DNA of 64,000 nt from Oscheius tipulae (GCA_037178975.1 JASJZH010000004.1:1736001-1800000), one strand, 5' to 3'; shown: positions 46,884 through 64,000, counted from the stretch's first letter. Numbers and translations are program-made. The notes: generated from the letters alone by a model not told the origin.

Positions 46884-49720
46884 GAAAAACTGGGATTCAG
46901 TACACAAAAAGGACCGAAAATTGCGGGGATTGGGTAATAAAGTTTTCAGCCGGAGTATGATAAACTTCTGTGCTTTGTCTGCTATCCAATATGCTTTGTA
47001 GACTATGAACTGTCGATAGGACGGCCCTTGTTCACGATAGTTGTTTAAGAAAAATAGAGCATAATTTGAAATGCTCTATTTTTGCGCAGCATGAGTTTCC
47101 CTGGCTGTGTATCGAAGATTTGCATTGGAAAAGCCGGTGCGCAGCCAAACTCCATGGGCGATTTCATTTGAAAAATGCTCTCTTTATCTGAGCAGTCTTT
47201 TTATAGCACTATATACAGACCAGTTTACTAAGTCTTGCTCAAACTTTGACAGAGCTTCACTGTTTCCAATTTAAAGTTGGACTCATGTATGTTTCAGCAA
47301 AACTATAATTTGTTCAAGAGATCCTCAAACGTTTGGATAAGCATTTTTTGTTTTAACGAATGTTTTGTCTCTTCAAATGTCTGTGTTTTGTATACGGCGT
47401 GTAAAGCATCATAAAACGACACTTTCTCTTTTCCCTTTTCATTTTGGGTCCTGTCAAACTCCTACAAAATTTGTTGTCCTCACGCTATTCTGAAAATATG
47501 TTTCACTGCAACTATTGAAAATTGCGTGGGACTCTGAGATGTTCATATTTATTCTTCACGTGGTACATGTACTCTCAGACAGAATTACCAATAGTTTATG
47601 TGTAATCTAGTTATTTTTGTTTCAACAATAGTTGTTATACTGACTGGTTCCACAATTAAATGTTCTCAGGTCTTGAAAAAGAAAAAAACATCATAAGATC
47701 CTGGAAAGAAATGAAACTTGACGATGACCTTGATAGCAGAAGCTTGCTAAAGTTCATTGTATGGCGGTCACCTTTCCTTCAAAATTCCCGTGCAAAAAGT
47801 TGTGTCGAGGGGAAAATTCCAGCCTGCCAGTTGGTCTACTCTACGCACCTCGGGACGCGAAGAACCGTCTAATAGGACTGACATTGTTTGTCTAACGGCT
47901 AAGCTGTCGGCTACTTCTAACAATCTGACGCAACAGTCCGTGCCGCCTGTTTCGTATATCTAGCATGGGTTTTTGGGAGAAAAAACGAGTTTTTTTTAAA
48001 ATGTTTCTTCAATTGCAGTTTGTTACTTATTATCGAAATATTAGACATCAAAAGCTCTTCAACTTTGACTCCAAGATCTCCCACTTCCGTTCCTCCATTT
48101 GACCACTTATAACTAATTCACTGGCCCGAGCTTCTGGCAACATTCAATCGCCAGATTGCGCGGTCACTCTCCCAGAGCCTTCCTAATAGGCTGATCTCAT
48201 CAAACATTCCTCGCCTATAAATTTCCTACGAGAGAGAGAGAGAGAGGGAGACGTAAGTCTGTCGTGATCCATTTTTCCAGTCATAAGCTCTCGGTTTTCA
48301 ACATTTTTGGTCCAAGACAGATCTGGTAAAAATTTTCTCCTCAACAGCGGATTATTGTTGGGTTCAAAATTTTTTGGCTCAAGGGTTAATAAATAGCTGA
48401 AATGGTTGAATGACAGAAGTTGGCTTTCTTTTCATTTGTATGTGAAACAACAAATATGAAAGTACCAGGCAACAGGAAATCCTCATGTTCTCGTTCCAAA
48501 TACGGCACGTCCTCTTGACAGGGCAGACCCGATGTCCGCCCTGTCACTGGCACAGGCCCGGTATATGCACTAATCATGTAACATGAAAAATTTGTCTATC
48601 TTATAATTATAAACGCCAATGTATACAACTCACTTTGTCACTCCCAGATATATGGATGGTATATATACGTAGTACTCATCTTACCCAGAAATATTCACTA
48701 GCCGAGGCGCTACGGGCGAAACTTCCCCAAGAAACGGGGCGCTTTTTTGTCGATTTCGGGTTCTAAGTAGTATTATCTTCTAGTGCTCGACGAGTACAAG
48801 TTCACTGAATATCTGGAAAAATATAATTTACTGCCGAGGTACAGCGTTTTGATAATGAATATTTCTCCCTAATTCTCTCTCCCGGAAACTCCCTAATTTT
48901 TTGAACAAGTCTAGAACATATACGATCATCAAAACAGGGACCTTAATACTATCGTTCTTACTTGATTCCTCGTGAAACCAAAACTTTTTGAAGGTTTGAT
49001 CTGAAGATATGATGCTTTTAGCGAATCATTTTTCTAGCTACTAGCAGTATTCTCAAAAGCAAAACCAGACTTTCACATAGATCGTTAAGCATATGCTCCG
49101 TTAATGCAGAGGTTTGGAATTCTCAATAACACAAGTTAGAGACTGTTGTGATGGGACTCAGATTACAAATATTATTCCTACCATCACTTTCTTTTCAGCT
49201 TCGAACCTCTTTTGCAGCATTGCAATTACTAACTACTGTCACCAGAGACTAGCAATCATTGAGAAATTTTGAAAGTACTTATACTATCCATGAAACTTAG
49301 TATTTTAAATAGCAAGTGAACTTTTAGAGCAATCCATCGCTAAATATCCTGAACTCCATCCCCATTTTCTCTCCCATTTCCTTGTATACAAGCTCCTCTC
49401 TCCCCCTTACCAAATCCCTCCCAGACATAAACAGACACGCTCCTTTTTGACTCCAATTGGTCCTTTCCCAGCTCATTTGTCATAGATGTCTCCCAGGCTG
49501 TCATCTTTCTTGTCTCGAGGCGCTAATCGTATAGAGGAACAGGAGCAAAAAAAGTTCGGTGCCATCTCCGCGAGCCGGGAAAAACACTCACTTGCTCAGC
49601 AGAGAACTGGCTCCTGGTTACGTGTGCTGTGGGCGTGAAGACCACAACCTGCCCATTCTCACAGTCTACGGTGCTCAAGTGGATGCTCTTACTCTTGTTT
49701 TTGTGATTAGCTTTAGGTGC
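45560..49720 (-). CDS. Possible multi-exon minus-strand gene, unrecognised
   Basis: Four isolated candidate exons with good splice sites on one strand. 49720-49592 holds IHLSTVDCENGQVVVFTPTA and 43 codons. 48569-48466 holds GLPCQEDVPYLEREHEDF. 47959-47772 holds CCVRLLEVADSLAVRQTMSV. 45643-45560 holds PADLVYPAREHGMKGRRMG. Phases do not all chain directly, so exons are missing or some are false. Large TGTTTCA-rich introns would separate them. No start codon, domain or family was recognised. Confidence 0.25.
47050..47083. repeat. Perfect 13-bp hairpin, 8-nt loop
   Basis: Arms AAAAATAGAGCAT (47050-47062) and ATGCTCTATTTTT (47071-47083). On the + strand it ends in a T run, like a short Pol III or structural terminator, but no gene leads into it. 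Confidence 0.75.
48234..48250. repeat. GA microsatellite
   Basis: A short (GA)n run, about eight units, ending GGGAGACG. Confidence 0.8.
48600..48860 (+). repeat. Diverged solitary copy of the Helitron-edge repeat
   Basis: Recognisable by TATAATTATAAACGCC, GGATGGTATATATACGTAG, CACTAGCCGAGGCGCTACGG, GAAACGGGGCGC and CTGCCGAGGTACAGCG. These blocks occur in the same order as at 5445, 15509, 16987, 27283 and 30149. It shows the repeat family moves or spreads outside the main block. Confidence 0.75.
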
Positions 49721-51153
49721 CTAGAGATATAAATTTGTTCAAACTTTTGTTCAAAAACAAAAGTTTTGAAAAGTACCTCTACTAGAGTGTACAGTGAAAC
49801 ATTTGTAAGTTTTCCGACGACAAGCCTGTCTAGCAGTAGCTGAGCAAGAAATAAGTAGATACAAGTGAGTTCAGTGAAACATTTGAAAGTTTGTGATGGA
49901 AAACATCATGGAATCATTTGAGCACCAAGTAGATTCTCCGTCACTATTTCATTTCGATTCTGGCTACTTTTCCGCATAGCTTCGTTCCTAACATCCTTTA
50001 GTATCCAATTCAGTGCCAAAACGTTCGAGGTCCGTGATTATAGCACAGCTCGAACTCTTCGCTCTATAAGTAGTTCCAATACAACAATAGTGAAGTTTTT
50101 TTAAACTGAATCTGTTGTAGCGACTGTCTGCCTTCTATGATTCTACAGTGGATAGGTCTAGAGTATCTAGAAAAATATGGTTGACTGTATCTGACCCAAC
50201 TGAACGTCTCTTTTTGGCATTTCGATGTGGCTTTTTTAATCTGGTAGTCTGTAAGCAAGCTCAAGACTGAAAATTTTTCTGTAACAATATCATGAAAAGT
50301 ACTGTGAAGCTAATACATTTTCCCCTGTCATTATTGCTTTTTGTCATACACCTTTTTAGTTTTTGTTAGGAACAAAATAGACATTTTGATCAGACTTATG
50401 CCTGCATTATTTAACCCTGAAACTGTTTCTCCTTTAGAACACCTGATGAAACAATGCATTTTTGAAAATCGAGAACCATTGGGACGTCCAAAATCTTCGG
50501 TGTTTGATAATTGAAAGAGATTACACATTTTCTAAAGTCTACCAGTAGGTTTTGCCTCCTGATCGGCGGTTTTATTGACCAAGAAACAAAAACTCTCCAA
50601 GGAGCAAAAGCAGTAACTTTCTTTTTACAATTAGAGCAATCAAAACAGTAACTTGCCAGCTCAAAAGTATTTCTTCTTTCATTAGCTTGACTCAGTCAAA
50701 CGGTTCAAAAGAAAAAAAGTTCAGGTTTTTCCCGTAGAACAACATGTTGTGATCTGATTTTTGCTTACCCACAGCATGAAGCAAAATTATTCAAAATGAG
50801 ATGTGGTTATGAGAGCCCATGGGAGTACCAACGACTAGAGTGAATGAATTTCTAAATACACATTTTCGCAAATGTAAACGTAGGATCACGAATCGAGTAC
50901 TTTGTTATTTCAAACTAACTCTACACTACAGTTGAAATATTTTACTTTCGTTTTACTTCCAAAATCTCCCCACGTCGCGCGTTTACATAGACAGGAGCTA
51001 TTAAATACGACTGCGCAGTAGATTCACCCACTTTTATTTTCTTTTATACTCCTGTTGGAACATTTTCTTCCCAATTTTTAGCTTCCCTTTCCTCCACCCT
51101 TCAATTCCAAAAACTTTTGTTACAGAGCAGACTGAAATGGAGCGAGCGACACG
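49721..51153. other. Intergenic upstream of the ZP gene
   Basis: No supported gene. TGTTTCA cores at 49795, 49875 and 50447 (-). An imperfect hairpin AAACTTTTGTT/AACAAAAGTTT lies at 49741-49766. Confidence 0.4.
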
Positions 51154-53863
51154 ATGACTCTGATTCGTATCTTCTTCTGTCTCTCCATTCTGATTCTTGT
51201 CACTTCCGCAGAGTTCAATCCCGATGGTAGGGAAACGTGAAACGAAACATTCCAGTAATGATCATAACTTCAGTGAGGTGGACCTGCGGACAGGATTTCG
51301 TCTCGATTTTCGTTAGGACAGACCAGCCATTTGAGGGCAGCATTGTTCCGAGGTGGGTTTATTATTTTTTTTTGAAGTTTTGGTAGACTTTTAATGTTTT
51401 TCTTTGCCCCCATTCTGCATTTTTCGACAGTTTTGAAAAGGCTGATGTGAGGCACTTGTCTTTCATTCGAAATCCACTGCTCTATCACTGAGCTGCCCTG
51501 ACGCTCTTTAATTGGACTGTACGTAAGGCCGCCATTCCTGACCCTCAGACCGTTTATGCTTCACTGTCTGTAAGAAACGCGTTCTCTGTGTCCAATGTTC
51601 AAAAAGTTTTTTTCATCATCTCTATAACTATAAGTCTTCCTCAGCACATACACTGGTTTCAACACGGATGAGAAAAAATAAAAAAATTGCAGAGGAACAG
51701 ATTCGGACGACTGTCTTGCCCACGGTGACGGAGCCAATGTAGCCGCTCTGAAGTTGTCTCTAGCTGACGGAAAATGTGGCGTAGTCTTCGATCAAACAGA
51801 AGATGCTTTTCGTCTAACTGTCGACATTCGGTCTCATCCAGTCTTGATAGTCGAGAACGACAAAACTGTCAACATCACCTGTAGACAGAGGCTTCAGAAA
51901 AAGTAGGTCTTTTTCTGGCTGAAATATAACTGAACTCTTTGAGGAAATCAACAGGTGACTACTTTTTGGAGGTTTTTGATGGGAACCTGACCACAAGCCA
52001 TCTTCGCTACGCCGGAGAGTACAGGCTGAGAGTGTCGGGAACACTGAAACAGAATTTTACTGTTGGTACATGTTCGGCCAATGCTGGAGGCAATAGCACG
52101 GTTCAGGTAGGTAAAAGAAAATTAGTATTTTGAAGAACAAAAATCAGAACAAGCAACATAACATAGGTATGCTTTATTAGGGTGCGTCAAAAGTACTGCA
52201 ACGTAGTACTACAGCTACCCTTCAAACGTATCGGATCGATCCAAAAAATTTTATGAGGCTAGTCGACCTCGAAAAAAAATTGAGAGCTTTTGGGACCTGT
52301 AGGTCGAAGAATCAAGGCGTACGATAGCTTTGAAAATCGTGCCAAAAACGTTTTTTTTAATTTTATTTTTACTTTATCTTCCGAGACAAATTCTGAATTC
52401 TCTCCTTTTCCAGCTGACGGATCGCCGTGGTTGTTCCCTTCTCCCAACCCTATTATCCGACTTCAAGAATCAGGATTCTGCTATGTCAGCCTCGCTCCCA
52501 TCCATGTTCCGCTTCCCCAACTCCAATACCGTAACTCTGAGCTGCAGGATCACTGCCTGTGACGGTTTTTGCGAGGTTAGTTAACCTTTTTCAATGAAAT
52601 ACAGCAAATAGGATGTGGATTGCTCGAAGCCGGACAATACTGTGGCTGCTCTACTGGACAGAACTACTGTCCCGATGGAGGTCGAGGAAGAAGGTGGTAC
52701 TCTTGTCTCCCTGACGATTACGGTGGTAGAGAAAGTACATCCGGAAGTTGTGAAAGTTGGTGGGCTGATAGGTAACATGACTCTTTTCTTGTGTAGTAAC
52801 AGTCCTTTTCAGGAAAAGACGGCACGGTCCAAGCCCCTACAGCCGAGCCACAATGCGCGAGACCAGCCGACATGGACATGCTCTATGGATTGTGTGTCGT
52901 CTTGACGGGTGAGCTTTTGCTTTATTTTCAATGAAACATTTTCTATGTCGAAATGTTGCGCCTTTCGCGTGAGGGCGCCCACTTTTAGAATACATCCAGT
53001 TTTTTTCGTACTCTGCATTTGAACTTTTCAAAGACCTGTGAGAAAAGAATGCCTAATATTATTCTGTTAGACAAATAAAGGACTTCGAATCATCCTACAG
53101 CAGTCTTTGACGTCTTACACGTAATATGTAACAAAAAATCAAATGAAGTCACTATCCCCTCGTTTTCTGTTCCAAAACGATAAGACTGAAACATGACAGT
53201 TTCTACCTGCAAATCAAAGTTTCAGTCTGCTCAGCTCTATTCCTCACAATCAACGTCTTCTTCTGTTGTGTGTTGTGGAGACGGAAGAAGCTGAAACCGC
53301 AGCAAAAATCCCTGATCCAGCAGAGCAACACCACCGACTTTTGGATCATGGAACAGAAACCGGTCCCGCAGCCGGAAGTTCCACAAATTGATGAGAGGAG
53401 GATCTCCACAGTTTCCTATGCTTCTGTGAAGGTTCGTGAAGAGATTGCAGAGTAAGAAGTCGTGCAAAACAAGTCTTTGACAAGCAGAGTATGAAAAAAA
53501 GAGGAAATGATTTCTTCGTATTTCTGGTTGCACACACTGAAACCTTTGAAGTTGAGACTAGGCTTTCATCAAGTCAACGTCCAATAAGGCGTGTACCCTC
53601 AAAAATTTCAGCAGAAGCCCCGTCGAGCCCAGATTCCTGTCCTGGACTATGCGCATCCGGCCTCCAGAGCCAGTGACTCTTCCTCCAACTACAGCGGAAG
53701 CCATTATCGACGGCCTGATCAGAGTGTATGTTCTTTACTTGTTTTGACAGTCCTATAAATTCAGGTCCGTCTCTCGAACTCGACCTTCATGACCCCGTCG
53801 GTCACAATGGAAACGGACTTGGACAGTTCGATTTCCTCGAATCAGACCTCCTCCTACCATTGA
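51154..53863 (+). CDS. ZP-domain (cuticlin-like) single-pass membrane protein
   Basis: Ten exons join in frame to 453 aa: 51154-51226, 51274-51352, 51693-51902, 51944-52106, 52414-52575, 52612-52771, 52813-52908, 53226-53431, 53612-53725, 53765-53863. A signal peptide (about 1-19, ending VTSA) precedes a zona pellucida domain (about 26-240). ZP landmarks are TCGQDFVSIFVRTDQPFEG, KCGVVFDQTEDAF, NITCRQR, LTDRRGCSLLPTLLSDF and FRFPNSNTVTLSCRITACDG. One transmembrane helix follows (about 296-318, LCVVLTGVCSALFLTINVFF) with the basic stop WRRKK, then a serine-rich cytoplasmic tail. ZP proteins polymerise in the nematode cuticle or apical matrix. The exon 4 acceptor ends TTTGAG, less canonical, but the frame demands it. 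The exon 8 donor (AAG then GTTCGT) was chosen because it keeps the tail open. Confidence 0.85.
51446..51500 (-). other. tRNA D-arm-like fragment
   Basis: The minus strand reads GCTCAGTGATAGAGC (51493-51479), a classic tRNA D-arm and A-box, followed by GGATTTCGAAT. No T-arm follows, so this is at most a tRNA fragment. It sits in ZP intron 2. Confidence 0.25.
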
Positions 53864-54111
53864 AATCGCTCAACCACTTCAATCACTTTGAAACACGAAC
53901 CAATACACTCACTTCTCAGTCTTGTCAGTATTATTTTTGCGAGCCTTTTTGTATGTACAGTTGCTTTATTCGATGTATAAATTGTCTTATTTCAAAATGG
54001 TCATGAAATCTTTTTGACTTCAGTGAATCTTTACAAGAACTCTCAAATGAAATCATCAATCTGAGCACGTCTCAGTGAGAGTTATCAGCAAGAAATAATT
54101 TTATAAACATG

Positions 54112-59481
<5,370 letters not shown>

Positions 59482-59510
<29 letters not shown>

Positions 59511-60040
59511 GATAAAAAGTTGATCGAGACCAAAAACGGCCGCCCAGAGTGACAAAGCGGGCTCTCGAACGGGCTCGTTACTGTTTTATGAAAACAAAGC
59601 GGGAAGGATTTTTATTCGGAATCGGGGGCTGACATGACAGTTTTGAACCCCCGATGAATAAATTTTTGAACTGTGCTACCAATTTTATGCCACGAACAAA
59701 ACATGGGAATGGACTGTGTTGAATCAGCTGTGGACTGATGTTGATAGGGGGGTTGAAAATGATGACTATGAGCCTGGAAATCCATAGAAACAAGTTTGAA
59801 AGCGAAGAACTCACAATTTGTCTACAGCTGACTTTTTGGTTTCAACTTGCCTATGACTAGAGAGACGGTAGAGGGATACATTAAGTCATTAAAGGGATGG
59901 TAAAATTGCAGGTGTATGGGTGTCCCTCGAGAACTTTGAACTCTGCGGAATATTCTAAAAAAAAAATTTGGATTTTAGCTTCTTTCTGCGTTTTCTGTGT
60001 TTTACACCAATTTTTTCGGTTAAGTGTATTTGACCGATTC
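59482..60040. other. Upstream of the protease gene, no gene seen
   Basis: Presumed promoter of the aspartyl protease. One TGTTTCA core at 59504 (-). The frame at 59897-60205 overlaps an inverted repeat and is not convincing. Confidence 0.4.
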
Positions 60041-60184
60041 GCCGTCAAATTCTACCCTAGAGTAATTTACTTTGACCTAAAACGTATAGAGAAAAATGAC
60101 CGAAAAAAATTACAGACCATTTCCTCCATATTCCTTGGTAATATTTTCGTCGAAGCAGCCTATTTCAGGGTAGAACTTGACGGC
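60041..60184. repeat. MITE-like inverted repeat
   Basis: Arms GCCGTCAAATTCTACCCT (60041-60058) and AGGGTAGAACTTGACGGC (60167-60184) pair with one mismatch around 108 bases of non-coding sequence. Confidence 0.7.
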
Positions 60185-60683
60185 AAATCAATTAAACACC
60201 TTTAGAAACCAAAAAAAATGTGTCTAAAACACCAAAAAGAGCAGAACGAAACTGAATTCCAAAAATTTTTTTAATTTCGCACAGAATTCAAACTCAAAAA
60301 TGCGTTCTCCAGGACACCTATACAACTGCAATGTTACCGTCCCTTTTAATGCGGTAAGTATGATAATACAGAAGAAACAAAAGCACTTGATAATAGTTCG
60401 GTAGGCGGCTCGTTTCGTTCAAACGGCTTTTCGCGCGCATTTTTCTTCTTCGATTTCTATGCTTTTTCACTTTTATTTCATCTTTCTGCTGGTTTTTCAT
60501 GAATAATTTATCGGTAGCGGAAAATAACACAATACGCATAGAAAACACATAGAATACTGTAAGTAGTCAAGAAAGAAGTACGTTGTAATAAAATTAGTAT
60601 CGATCTACATGCCAAAATGAAGTAAAGGACTATCAAACTGATTCCAAATGTAGGTCCCATAACGATACATACAGGAACTGACA

Positions 60684-61884
60684 ATGAAAGAAATAGAAAT
60701 CGACTTGACACAATCATTCGGTCAACTATGGTTTCCCCGTTCCGATCTGTCGCTGATCGTTCTCTACGAGGAACTGCGGGCCCCAGAGCTCGCTGCTGCC
60801 TTTCTTCGTCGGTACAATCTGCTCCCGTCTGTTGGTCAACCGATAGGAGTCAAGAGAAACGGTAATCCCTACATGGCTCTCTGTTCGTCGAAACCCTTCA
60901 ATACGAAGAAACCCAACTGCACGGGCTAAATCACGGAAGCCATCATCAACGGAACGCCGCACTTCCAATGTACTGTGTGCCGCAGCCACAAATCCGCCCA
61001 TCACGGTCCGTCTGTCTACGACTCAACAGCCCAGCCAAGCGGTCTTACCATCTTTAATGTGAGAGACTCTGCTGGTCGCCCGAACTGAAAAGTATTTCTA
61101 GAATTTCTCGTTGTAATCTTCTTGTTCTCTATAGGTGGACCCGAAAGACATCCTTACATCGTGTACTGTCTTGCAAAGGACTTCTCTGTCTCTCGCTTGT
61201 GCGATCTCGTTGATCGTCAGCTGAACAAGGAATCCCGAGTCGCTTCATCTCAGTACATCCGCGAGGTTGTGATCGAAGAGCTCACCAAAGCACCGAAGAT
61301 GGGAGGGCCCGGAGAAATTCTCGAGGTTGGCGAATGTTATTTGAAGGGAAGAAGAAATTCGAGGACGATACCTTCAAGGCAATCGGTATGAGCGTCAGGG
61401 CCACCGGACAAATGCAGGTCCCAGGGTAAGCGCAATCATTTCTGAAAACTTTTAAGAATTCCAGGACCTTGGCTCTTTGGAATGATCTGTCGTAGCACGA
61501 ATTAATGTAGGATGTTTTGGGTTCAGGATAGAACTGCCAGCACTTTGATGCCAATTCTGAAGCAGCATGTGGCTGCTGGAACTACCATCTTTAGTGACGA
61601 ATGGACGAGCCTATCGTCAGTGCGTTCGTCATGGATACCTTCATCAAGCCGTCAACCACTCTCTCAATTTCATCGATCCGACCACTGGCTGCCATACCTA
61701 GACGATTGAGAGGCAGTGGCGCAAGATCAAGCTACCTCTCCTCAAGATGGGTCCAGGCGTTCGTATGTCCACTCTTTCGTCCGAGCTTGCTCAACACTGG
61801 TGGCAGTCCAAAAACGGCCATCATGTTTGTACTGATCCGTTCTTACATCTTCTGGATCTTGTCTCTAAATATTATGTCGCCTAG
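60684..61884 (+). pseudogene. ISXO2-like/Merlin-type transposase, decayed
   Basis: Pieces in shifting frames give the family order. An N-terminal part lies at 60684-60929. HFQCTVCRSHKSAHH lies near 60960-61000. KAPKMGGPGEILEVGE (about 61290-61335) is where VEIDE is expected. KFEDDTFKAIGM follows near 61355, then SDEWTSL (about 61595). The diagnostic GYLHQAVNHSLNFIDPTTG and TIERQWRKIK lie at about 61632-61735, with the C-terminus ending VSKYYVA before TAG at 61882-61884. A stop replaces the residue after CHT, and several frame changes occur. This is a DNA transposon remnant; its terminal repeats were not found. Confidence 0.7.
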
Positions 61885-63580
61885 GCCTTTAAGGCTTTGA
61901 TTTGTTGCTTGGATTTAAACGCCTAAGATAAAACTTGTTGAACAGATAAACGCTTACTTGCTTTACAATCAAAAAGTAAAAAAGCAGTAAAAGGGGCAGA
62001 AATCGTAAAGAGAAAAGATTGTGACATGCGTGAGTGGAAGTGGCGGATAAAAACTGTTGAGAAGAAAAGTAAAGCATCCAAATATCGTTTGGCAAACATT
62101 GTGAAAGCCGTTCAAAACAGTTTTTACGACCTGATGTTCACGAATAACAAGTCAATCTTCACATTTCTGCGTAACATTTTTGCGGCTGAATATCCACTTT
62201 TCATGCGCTGTAGTATGTACGCAACCAAAGTCCCATGCAAATTGCGCGCGGTTCAAATCGCTTTGTTTTTTGTGAATAGACCCTCACCGCCGGACCATCT
62301 TCGGAAAGTTTGTTTTACTGCTTGGGTATCACTTTATGAGTCGACAAGATATCATTTCACGAAGTGATGATCTTCTTGATAACTTACATTCGAAAAAACA
62401 TTTTAGGCTAATCCGACTAACTCCCTCTTCAGGCTAAATCAGATGTGGGCTTATGTCATTGAATTCTGATTACAGATAAATTCCTTGTTTCAACTTGCCT
62501 ACGTAAACATCAATCTTAAAACTGGGATTTCGCAATCCCTTGGATTTCCAAAATTAACTGCTAAGATTCTTTTTTGCATGAAACACAGTAATACGGATCC
62601 CTTTAGCTGTCAGTCTCCCAAACTTCCTCGTGACCCAGGTGTACAAAACGGGCCCTAATCTGAAGGCGACTATTCTGTGCTAGTAACAAAGAATGTGCCA
62701 GAATTTAACTTGTCCACGGATTACCTGAGCGGCTCGACCTCCTACCACTTCGTGTTCTACTACACTGGGAATGACTGAATAATAAGGTTACTTGGAAAAG
62801 AATGGAGGGGTATTTGGTCTGCAAAACTGTCTTAAATCGGATACTTCCGTGGTCCTCGTCCAGGCAACGAGGCTCATTTGAGAGATTGACAATAAAAGGG
62901 TTTTAAAATACTATATTTGGTGCTGATTGTAGGGTGCAACAGATTTTCCAGCTAACACTCTGCAAACAACTTTGAAGCTTCCTTTTGCGTCACTATGAAG
63001 CAAATTATGAAACACTATGTGTTCTGGTGAAAGTTACAAGTACATATCGTTTTTTACTACTGCAATACACAAAAAACATTAACTTGGTTGAAACATTGAA
63101 ACCTTATTCTGCTCTGTCATCATCTGGTGTCCAGGCTTGTTATCACTGTTCGCCAACAGCACAATCAACAAATCTTATCGATTCTGTAGTTGATCGCTCC
63201 CTGATCACACCCTCGCTCTCACGAGAGCAGACACCTTATCGCCGAATTCCGAATGTGGGCTCCGTTCTATTCTTTTTGAGTTCACAGTATAGAAGCACAA
63301 ATTCGGAAGCAACATGCTTCGATGTGCATCAAAATTAGACTAACTTACACTGTTAACACTGACCACAAACGCGAAACTTTCCAATATTTCATGTTTTTTT
63401 TCCAATCCTATCGTCCGTATGTTTGTTAGACTACATAGTCTGTTCAAAGGTTTAGTGAAATTTTTGTGTTTCAGTTGACTCCTGAATATCTCACGGAAAA
63501 GTGACAATACTTTTTTTTGTGTATTGATGTTTTGCCTGCATAATGTCGTCGCCAATATGGGCTTGAAATGTTTTTTTTTC
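61885..63580. other. No supported gene
   Basis: A 113-codon frame at 62026-62367 has no recognisable features. A short stretch near 62695-62780 (NLSTDYLSGSTSYHFVFYYT) looks exon-like but is isolated. TGTTTCA cores at 62486 +, 62579 -, 63008 -, 63089 -, 63467 + and 63645 +. Confidence 0.4.
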
Positions 63581-63830
63581 TTATCTCTTCAGTGTAAAAT
63601 ATAAAGGTATACCCCCTATATGATTTCTCAACCGAAACCTAGTATGTTTCATCCGACTCCTACATTTCCATCGTCTGTAGCTCTGCATTATGTGATCAAA
63701 AGCATATTCCAGCCAAGAAATGGGCAAGGTGCACATGTGGATGTGGTTCCACACGGAGCTGGCCGACAGGGCTCTCTTCAAGTCTTGGACGATATTGGAT
63801 TCCGGAAGTGAGTATCGCTAAACTGGAACA
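63581..63830 (-). CDS. Possible exon of an unrecognised gene at window end
   Basis: The minus strand, after a GTTTAG acceptor, reads through SLPESNIVQDLKRALSASSV, LPISWLEYAFDHIMQSYRRW and on to a stop. The opposite strand is also open (GQGAHVDVVPHGAGRQGSL) and ends at a strong GTGAGT donor at 63809-63814. I cannot decide the strand; both would continue outside what is visible. Confidence 0.25.
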
Positions 63831-64000
63831 GCTTATGACTTTTTGTCTGCAAGACAACTTGAGTCTACAAAGATCAAGGGGCTTCTGGATTTACTTTGAA
63901 ATCCAAAAGATTTTCTCGCTATTAAAGTGAACAACCTTTTTTCACAACTTTGTTCGAAACACTATTTTGAGAGGTGTAGCTGCAAAAACCGAAAGATGTT

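Larger units (their letters stand above)
47290..50453. promoter_or_regulatory. TGTTTCA motifs
   Basis: Cores at 47290 +, 47499 +, 47618 +, 48443 -, 49795 -, 49875 -, 50447 -. The pair at 49795 and 49875 shares the wider context GTGAAACATTTG, 80 bases apart. Confidence 0.4.

Noticed and set aside
51446-51500. Complete tRNA gene on the minus strand
   Set aside because: D-arm is convincing but there is no T-arm/B box or acceptor stem; kept only as a fragment.
59897-60205. 102-codon plus-strand frame
   Set aside because: Overlaps the 60041-60184 inverted repeat, which explains its openness poorly but better than a gene.
62026-62367. 113-codon plus-strand frame
   Set aside because: No family match, no clear splice sites or signal peptide, and no conserved neighbour.

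Overview
The window reads as nuclear DNA of a rhabditid nematode, most likely Caenorhabditis-like. Genes are broken into many short exons by introns that are often only 36-50 bases long, with 3' splice sites ending TTTCAG or TTTTAG. The recognisable families are nematode-expanded ones: a secreted C-type lectin/CUB protein, DXO/RAI1-type decapping nucleases, a seven-transmembrane chemoreceptor, a DUF268 protein, a ZP-domain membrane protein and a pepsin-like aspartyl protease. All gene models were spliced by hand with reading frame carried from exon to exon. No transcript evidence was available.

Layout. 0.8-3.6 kb (-): C-type lectin with CUB domain, 279 aa. 4.0-4.7 kb (-): C-terminal half of a DXO/RAI1 nuclease. 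5.4-31.9 kb: transposon and satellite block with two tandem copies (about 11.5 kb period) of an autonomous Helitron. Each copy carries a spliced Rep-helicase gene, an RPA-like single-strand-DNA-binding gene and a divergent unrecognised gene. Satellite-like arrays follow each copy. 31.9-33.1 kb (-): N-terminal half of a DXO nuclease. 33.9-34.4 kb: decayed unrecognised gene. 34.8-36.3 kb (+): chemoreceptor, 342 aa. 37.8-41.4 kb (-): DUF268 gene, 363 aa, with a small cysteine-rich secreted gene on the opposite strand inside one intron. 41.4-51.1 kb: mostly intronic or intergenic, with a few weak exons. 51.2-53.9 kb (+): ZP-domain transmembrane protein, 453 aa. 54.1-59.5 kb (-): aspartyl protease, 381 aa, with a dead mariner element in one intron. 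60.7-61.9 kb: decayed ISXO2/Merlin-type transposase. The last 2 kb holds little.

The strongest signal that no gene list explains is a 7-base word, TGTTTCA, on either strand. I counted 63 copies outside the Helitron/satellite block, where base composition predicts fewer than ten. They lie almost entirely in introns and intergenic DNA. The word is the core of the 'Ruby motif' (CTGTTTCA), the promoter element of type I 21U-RNA (piRNA) genes in Caenorhabditis. I read the host DNA in this window as a stretch of piRNA cluster, interrupted by a Helitron/satellite block that is nearly free of the motif.

The Helitron genes fit together: the Rep-helicase would nick, unwind and replicate the element, and the RPA-like protein would coat the single strand. 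Both Rep-helicase copies are damaged in the helicase domain. The two DXO halves, both on the minus strand and in the right order on either side of the block, suggest either one gene split by 27 kb or two truncated duplicates.
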